From positions 425 to 11,222 of the forward strand of contig PCSS01000248.1 in NCBI GenBank assembly GCA_002771395.1: a DNA stretch of 10,798 bases, given 5' to 3'. The stretch is from Bacteroidetes bacterium CG23_combo_of_CG06-09_8_20_14_all_32_9. GTDB lineage: Bacteria > Bacteroidota > Bacteroidia > Bacteroidales > GWA2-32-17. The notes beneath the pieces were generated by a model. It was given only the letters and a program-made list of their open reading frames with translations, made no database searches and was not told the DNA's origin. The translations under genes and the position numbers were made by a program. Shown one piece after another: positions 8,102 to 10,798 of this stretch (position 1 is the first letter of the stretch; each line of letters starts with the position of its first letter).

Positions 8102-8205
8102 TTTACCCCGTTGGATAATTCCCCATATTTTACTACTTATTTACCCCGTTGAATAATTCTTTTAACACTTATACCGTGAAAACAAGATTTATTTTACGGG
8201 GTGAA
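8102..8205. repeat. Two direct and one inverted copy of a TTYACCCCGT motif
   Basis: TTTACCCCGTTGGATAATTC (8102-8121) and TTTACCCCGTTGAATAATTC (8140-8159) differ at one base. A third copy lies inverted at 8189-8205, matching as TTCACCCCGTnnnATAA. The spacing of the direct copies is 38 bases, start to start. They may be operator sites for a regulator of the flanking divergent genes, or the ends of a small degenerate mobile element with inverted termini. No transposase is nearby. Confidence 0.5.
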
Positions 8206-8320
8206 TATTTTTTTCGTACTTTGGTGGGATAATCATTCAAAAAATTAATATGTCTTTACAATCCATTTATCCACTTTATTTATTTACAGATCCTTAATAC
8301 CTGAATCCCAAATGTAAGAA

Positions 8321-8351
8321 TTTACAATTCAAAATATATTTTATATCTTTA
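8321..8351 (+). promoter_or_regulatory. Weak promoter candidate for the lipoprotein gene
   Basis: TTTA (8321-8324), 19 bases, then TATCTTTA (8344-8351) resembles TTTG-N19-TAnnTTTG, with the final G of each box replaced by A. Predicted initiation near 8358 would leave a leader of about 16 bases before ATG 8374. The spacing is right, but both boxes are imperfect. Confidence 0.25.
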
Positions 8352-8373
8352 CTTCAAAATTTATGCAATAAAA

Positions 8374-8910
8374 ATGCGATTATTATTTTTTGTATTCATC
8401 TCTTTAGCTTTGGCTTCGTGCAACGATCTTAGTTCGCCATATCCTGCAGGAAAACTTTGCCGGTCATATTGTGATGACAGCCTTGCAGGATATTGGGAAT
8501 TTATTGGTACCGACGATTTTTCGAAGAACGGATTAAGTATTGATTCTCATTTATTGGTTATTGTACCATTCAACAAAAAGGAATATTTAATTCAAAACCT
8601 CGAGTTTAACGATTCTGAAAAAGTATCATTTAAAGATTTAGGAATATTTAAAGGATTTATTTCTACCATTGGAAAACAAAGAATCGCCAACATTCAAATG
8701 CTTGTTCCGGGTGAAGAAAATAAAAACGAATATCTTATTTATCCCTTTAACTTAATTGGAGATACGTTAAGTTTTTACGGATTCTCATCGGAATTGATAA
8801 AGCAGGAATTTCATTCAACCTGTGAACTTCGAAAATTTCTTAAAAAAAATATTGAAAACAAATCTTTATTCTCTGCAATTCGCAGATATAAAAAGAAATA
8901 CAATAAATAA
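8374..8910 (+). CDS. Small lipoprotein of unknown function
   Basis: A 178-residue protein with a type II signal peptide: Arg2, a hydrophobic stretch (3-14) and the lipobox LASC with the lipidated Cys16. Residues after the cysteine are NDLSS, with no obvious retention signal, so an outer-membrane destination is plausible but inferred. The mature part begins with a Cys29/Cys33 pair (CRSYC), followed by alternating hydrophobic and polar segments (YWEFIG, HLLVIVPF, EYLIQNLEF, YLIYPFNLIGDTLSFYGF). These suggest a compact beta-barrel or calycin-like fold, and the C-terminus is a lysine-rich helix (about 150-178). Similar short lipoproteins with a W-x-F/I motif near the start and a basic helical tail occur in Bacteroidota, but I cannot name a family. 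It lies 31 bases upstream of the amrS start at 8942 on the same strand and probably shares its transcript. Confidence 0.8.
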   Translation: MRLLFFVFISLALASCNDLSSPYPAGKLCRSYCDDSLAGYWEFIGTDDFSKNGLSIDSHLLVIVPFNKKEYLIQNLEFNDSEKVSFKDLGIFKGFISTIGKQRIANIQMLVPGEENKNEYLIYPFNLIGDTLSFYGFSSELIKQEFHSTCELRKFLKKNIENKSLFSAIRRYKKKYNK

Positions 8911-8941
8911 TCAACCTGAAATAAACCTATATTCATTGTCT

Positions 8942-9961
8942 ATGCTCAATAAATTGAAACTTCATCCTGCGCTTTATTGGGAGTTAACCCAAGATGGTAT
9001 AAAATGCAGACTTTGCCCGCATGAATGTTTAATAAAAAAAGAAAAAATCGGAATTTGCAAAACCCGCGTAAATGTTGAAAATAAATTATTTACAAAAGCT
9101 TTTGGAAATATTTGTTCTATTAGCATCGATCCTATTGAGAAAAAACCATTATTTCATTTTTCCCCCTCATCTGAAACATTTTCCATAGCAATTGGCGGTT
9201 GCACTTTTCGATGCTTAAATTGCCAGAATTACAGTATTTCGCAAAAAGACCCCGAAAGTGTGGAACAATATTATTTATCTCCTGAACAGATTGTTACAAA
9301 AGCCATTAAGAATAATTGTAACTCTATTTCTTACACTTATTCTGAACCCGTCGCTTTTTTTGAGTTTATGCTCGAAACCGCTAATATTGCCCGAAGCAAA
9401 GGAATTAATAACATTATGGTTTCCAACGGGTACATTAACCATAAACCACTTGCAGAGCTTAGTCAATACCTTGATGCTGCCAACATAGACCTTAAAACTT
9501 TTGATAACACTATTTATAAAAAAATATCAGGAGGTTCGCTGCAACCCGTTTTAGATACTTTAATAATGTTACACGAAAAGGGAGTTTGGCTTGAAATCAC
9601 TTATTTGATAATTCCTGAATGGTCAGATAATCTTAACTCTATACGTGAAATGTGCAACTGGCTTTTTGCTAATAATTTTTCGGACGTACCATTGCATTTC
9701 AGCAGATTTTTTCCAACTTACAAACTTGACGATTTACCGCCGACACCTGTAGAAATTCTTGTAAAAGCTATGGAAATCGCAAAACAAGAAGGGATTAAAT
9801 ATGTTTATTTTGGAAATGTGCGTGAACAAAATGGTGAAAATACATATTGTTATAATTGCAAAGAGTTACTTATAAAACGTACCGGCTTTAATGTACTTGA
9901 AAATCATATTTCAAACGGAAAATGTAACTATTGTAATAGTATTGTTCCGGGCATGTGGTAA
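8942..9961 (+). CDS. amrS: AmmeMemoRadiSam system radical SAM enzyme
   Basis: A radical SAM protein of the PflA-like group usually called AmrS. Its substrate is not firmly established, and the family co-occurs with AMMECR1 and Memo proteins. The 339-residue product begins ALYWEL...KCRLCPHEC, the typical start. Cys22, Cys25, Cys29 and Cys39 form an N-terminal cysteine cluster. SIDPIEKKPLFHF (61-73) is a family hallmark. The iron-sulfur motif is CTFRCLNC (Cys87, Cys91, Cys94, CX3CX2C). SYTYSEP (130-136) and AANIDLK (179-185) are further barrel elements. Two CxxC pairs at the C-terminus (303/306 and 328/331) look like a metal site. The frame is open up to an earlier ATG at 8822, but that would overlap the lipoprotein gene by 89 bases and add 40 residues that family members lack, so I choose 8942. 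No AMMECR1 or Memo gene lies in this window. Confidence 0.9.
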   Translation: MLNKLKLHPALYWELTQDGIKCRLCPHECLIKKEKIGICKTRVNVENKLFTKAFGNICSISIDPIEKKPLFHFSPSSETFSIAIGGCTFRCLNCQNYSISQKDPESVEQYYLSPEQIVTKAIKNNCNSISYTYSEPVAFFEFMLETANIARSKGINNIMVSNGYINHKPLAELSQYLDAANIDLKTFDNTIYKKISGGSLQPVLDTLIMLHEKGVWLEITYLIIPEWSDNLNSIREMCNWLFANNFSDVPLHFSRFFPTYKLDDLPPTPVEILVKAMEIAKQEGIKYVYFGNVREQNGENTYCYNCKELLIKRTGFNVLENHISNGKCNYCNSIVPGMW

Positions 9962-10031
9962 ATAAATCAAAAGTTTTATCTGAAATTTGCGTAAAAAACT
10001 TTTTCCAGTTTCTTTTTTACTTTTGCAATCT

Positions 10032-10760
10032 ATGATTGAAGCTACCGGCATTACAAAATCTTTCGGCAACTTTAGGGTTCTGAAAGGAATTAATTTGCGG
10101 ATTGAAAAAGGCGAAATAATTTCTATTGTTGGTGCCAGCGGTGCAGGTAAAACTACTTTGCTTCAGATTCTTGGTACACTTAGTCGCCCCGATAGCGGCA
10201 AAGTGGTAATGAACAACATTGAGATATCACATCTTAACGAACGACAACTGGCAAAATTCAGAAATCAAAACATCGGTTTTGTCTTTCAGTTTCACCATCT
10301 TTTGCCAGAGTTTACAGCCCTCGAAAATGTTTGTATACCGGGTTTAATCGCCCACAAACCACGCTCCGAAGTTGAACATCGCGCCCACGAATTACTTGGT
10401 TTTTTAAATCTAAACGACCGCTCGCAACATAAACCAAAAGAGCTTTCGGGGGGCGAAAACCAAAGAGTGGCAATTGCCCGTGCATTGATAAATAACCCGG
10501 GAGTAGTTTTAGCCGATGAACCCACCGGAAATCTTGATTCTGCCAATACTCAGGAATTTTTTAGTTTACTGCTGTCACTTCGTGAAAGGTTTAATCAAAC
10601 ATTTGTTATAGTAACACATAACACTGAGTTAGCAAATGTTTCAGACAAAATTTTTGTGATGTGCGATGGAAATATTATTAATGAGGTAAATAGCATCAAA
10701 AACGTTATAACTACTCAGCCCAAAGAGTATTTAAACAATAATTCAGTTAATATCAGTTAA
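10032..10760 (+). CDS. lolD: LolD-like lipoprotein-releasing ABC transporter ATPase
   Basis: An ATPase of the LolD/MacB family. With a LolC/E-type membrane partner it would power the release of lipoproteins from the inner membrane toward the outer membrane. The 242 residues from ATG 10032 contain all ATPase motifs: Walker [10 protein letters not shown] (34-42), Q-loop Gln86 ([12 protein letters not shown]), signature LSGGENQR (138-145), Walker B VVLADE with Glu163, D-loop GNLD, and H-loop His196 (VTHN). The sequence [12 protein letters not shown] is the usual family start. An in-frame TTG at 9987 would add 15 residues but is not needed. TACTTTTG at 10018-10025 resembles a -7 box and would give a nearly leaderless transcript, which is weak evidence. 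The last residues (NNNSVNIS) are encoded by the beginning of a tandem repeat and are probably not conserved. No membrane partner gene is present. MacB-type exporters cannot be wholly excluded. Confidence 0.85.
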   Translation: MIEATGITKSFGNFRVLKGINLRIEKGEIISIVGASGAGKTTLLQILGTLSRPDSGKVVMNNIEISHLNERQLAKFRNQNIGFVFQFHHLLPEFTALENVCIPGLIAHKPRSEVEHRAHELLGFLNLNDRSQHKPKELSGGENQRVAIARALINNPGVVLADEPTGNLDSANTQEFFSLLLSLRERFNQTFVIVTHNTELANVSDKIFVMCDGNIINEVNSIKNVITTQPKEYLNNNSVNIS

Positions 10761-10790
10761 TATTGGTTAACATCGGTTAATATCGGTTAC
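10741..10790 (+). repeat. Five tandem 10-bp repeats overlapping the lolD 3' end
   Basis: Five consecutive decamers, attcagttaa, tatcagttaa, tattggttaa, catcggttaa and tatcggttac, follow the pattern TATCRGTTAA with few changes. The first two encode the last LolD residues and the stop codon (10758-10760). The rest are intergenic. The 10-bp period is close to one helical turn. They may be a simple expanding repeat or binding sites for the next gene, which lies beyond the window. Confidence 0.7.
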
Positions 10791-10798
10791 TTTTTGAA

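Larger units (their letters stand above)
7920..8373. other. Divergent intergenic region between parE and the lipoprotein gene
   Basis: These 454 bases separate two divergently transcribed genes and contain no convincing coding frame. They hold a -7 box for parE (7936-7943, minus strand), three copies of a TTYACCCCGT-type motif (8102-8205), and a weak promoter candidate for the lipoprotein gene (8321-8351). A 15-codon frame at 8250-8297 is too short and unsupported to call a gene. Confidence 0.55.

Noticed and set aside
8250..8297. 15-codon frame MSLQSIYPLYLFTDP
   Set aside because: Too short, with no recognised relatives, no good promoter box and no sign of a longer broken gene downstream.
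8822..8941. N-terminal extension of amrS starting at ATG 8822
   Set aside because: It overlaps the lipoprotein coding sequence in another frame, and the 40 added residues have no family counterpart.
9987..10031. TTG start for lolD
   Set aside because: The ATG at 10032 gives the standard family N-terminus. The 15 upstream residues appear to be leader sequence.

Overview
The window looks like a chromosomal segment of a Bacteroidota bacterium, probably close to Bacteroidales/Marinilabiliales. The reasons are the AT-rich DNA with every recognisable gene ending in TAA, the general lack of Shine-Dalgarno sequences, several TAnnTTTG (-7 type) boxes upstream of genes or RNAs, and a topoisomerase subunit A whose active site (APRYIEARLS) and flanking sequence are of the Bacteroidota second type II topoisomerase.

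Layout. Positions 1-610 hold no protein gene. They contain a good candidate for a structured small RNA (about 121-300, promoter box at 109-116), a weaker terminator-like hairpin (315-353), and two hairpins just upstream of a sensor kinase gene, the second of which includes its ATG. The membrane histidine kinase (611-2518, +) has one early in-frame TAA (638-640). A cluster of palindromes resembling a REP/REPIN element (2541-2650) lies between it and the convergent minus-strand cluster parE - parC - aroK (7919 down to 2676). parE is full length in every respect except one in-frame TAA (7785-7787), where the family normally has lysine, just before the ATP-binding EVIDNSIDE motif. A 454-bp divergent intergenic region (7920-8373) carries three copies of a TTYACCCCGT motif. 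To the right, on the plus strand, lie a small lipoprotein of unknown function, an AmmeMemoRadiSam-type radical SAM protein (AmrS) and a LolD-like ABC ATPase, whose 3' end runs into five 10-bp tandem repeats at the window edge.

How the parts fit. ParE and ParC form a heterotetrameric type II topoisomerase for decatenation and supercoil relaxation. AroK supplies the shikimate pathway. LolD would drive lipoprotein release from the inner membrane, and the lipoprotein at 8374-8910 is the sort of cargo that route carries. No dedicated defence system, mobile element with a transposase, or CRISPR array was seen. The most notable result is that two otherwise intact genes on opposite strands are each interrupted by a single TAA near the 5' end. 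Assembly/sequencing error, recent decay, or TAA readthrough could each explain this, and the sequence alone cannot decide.
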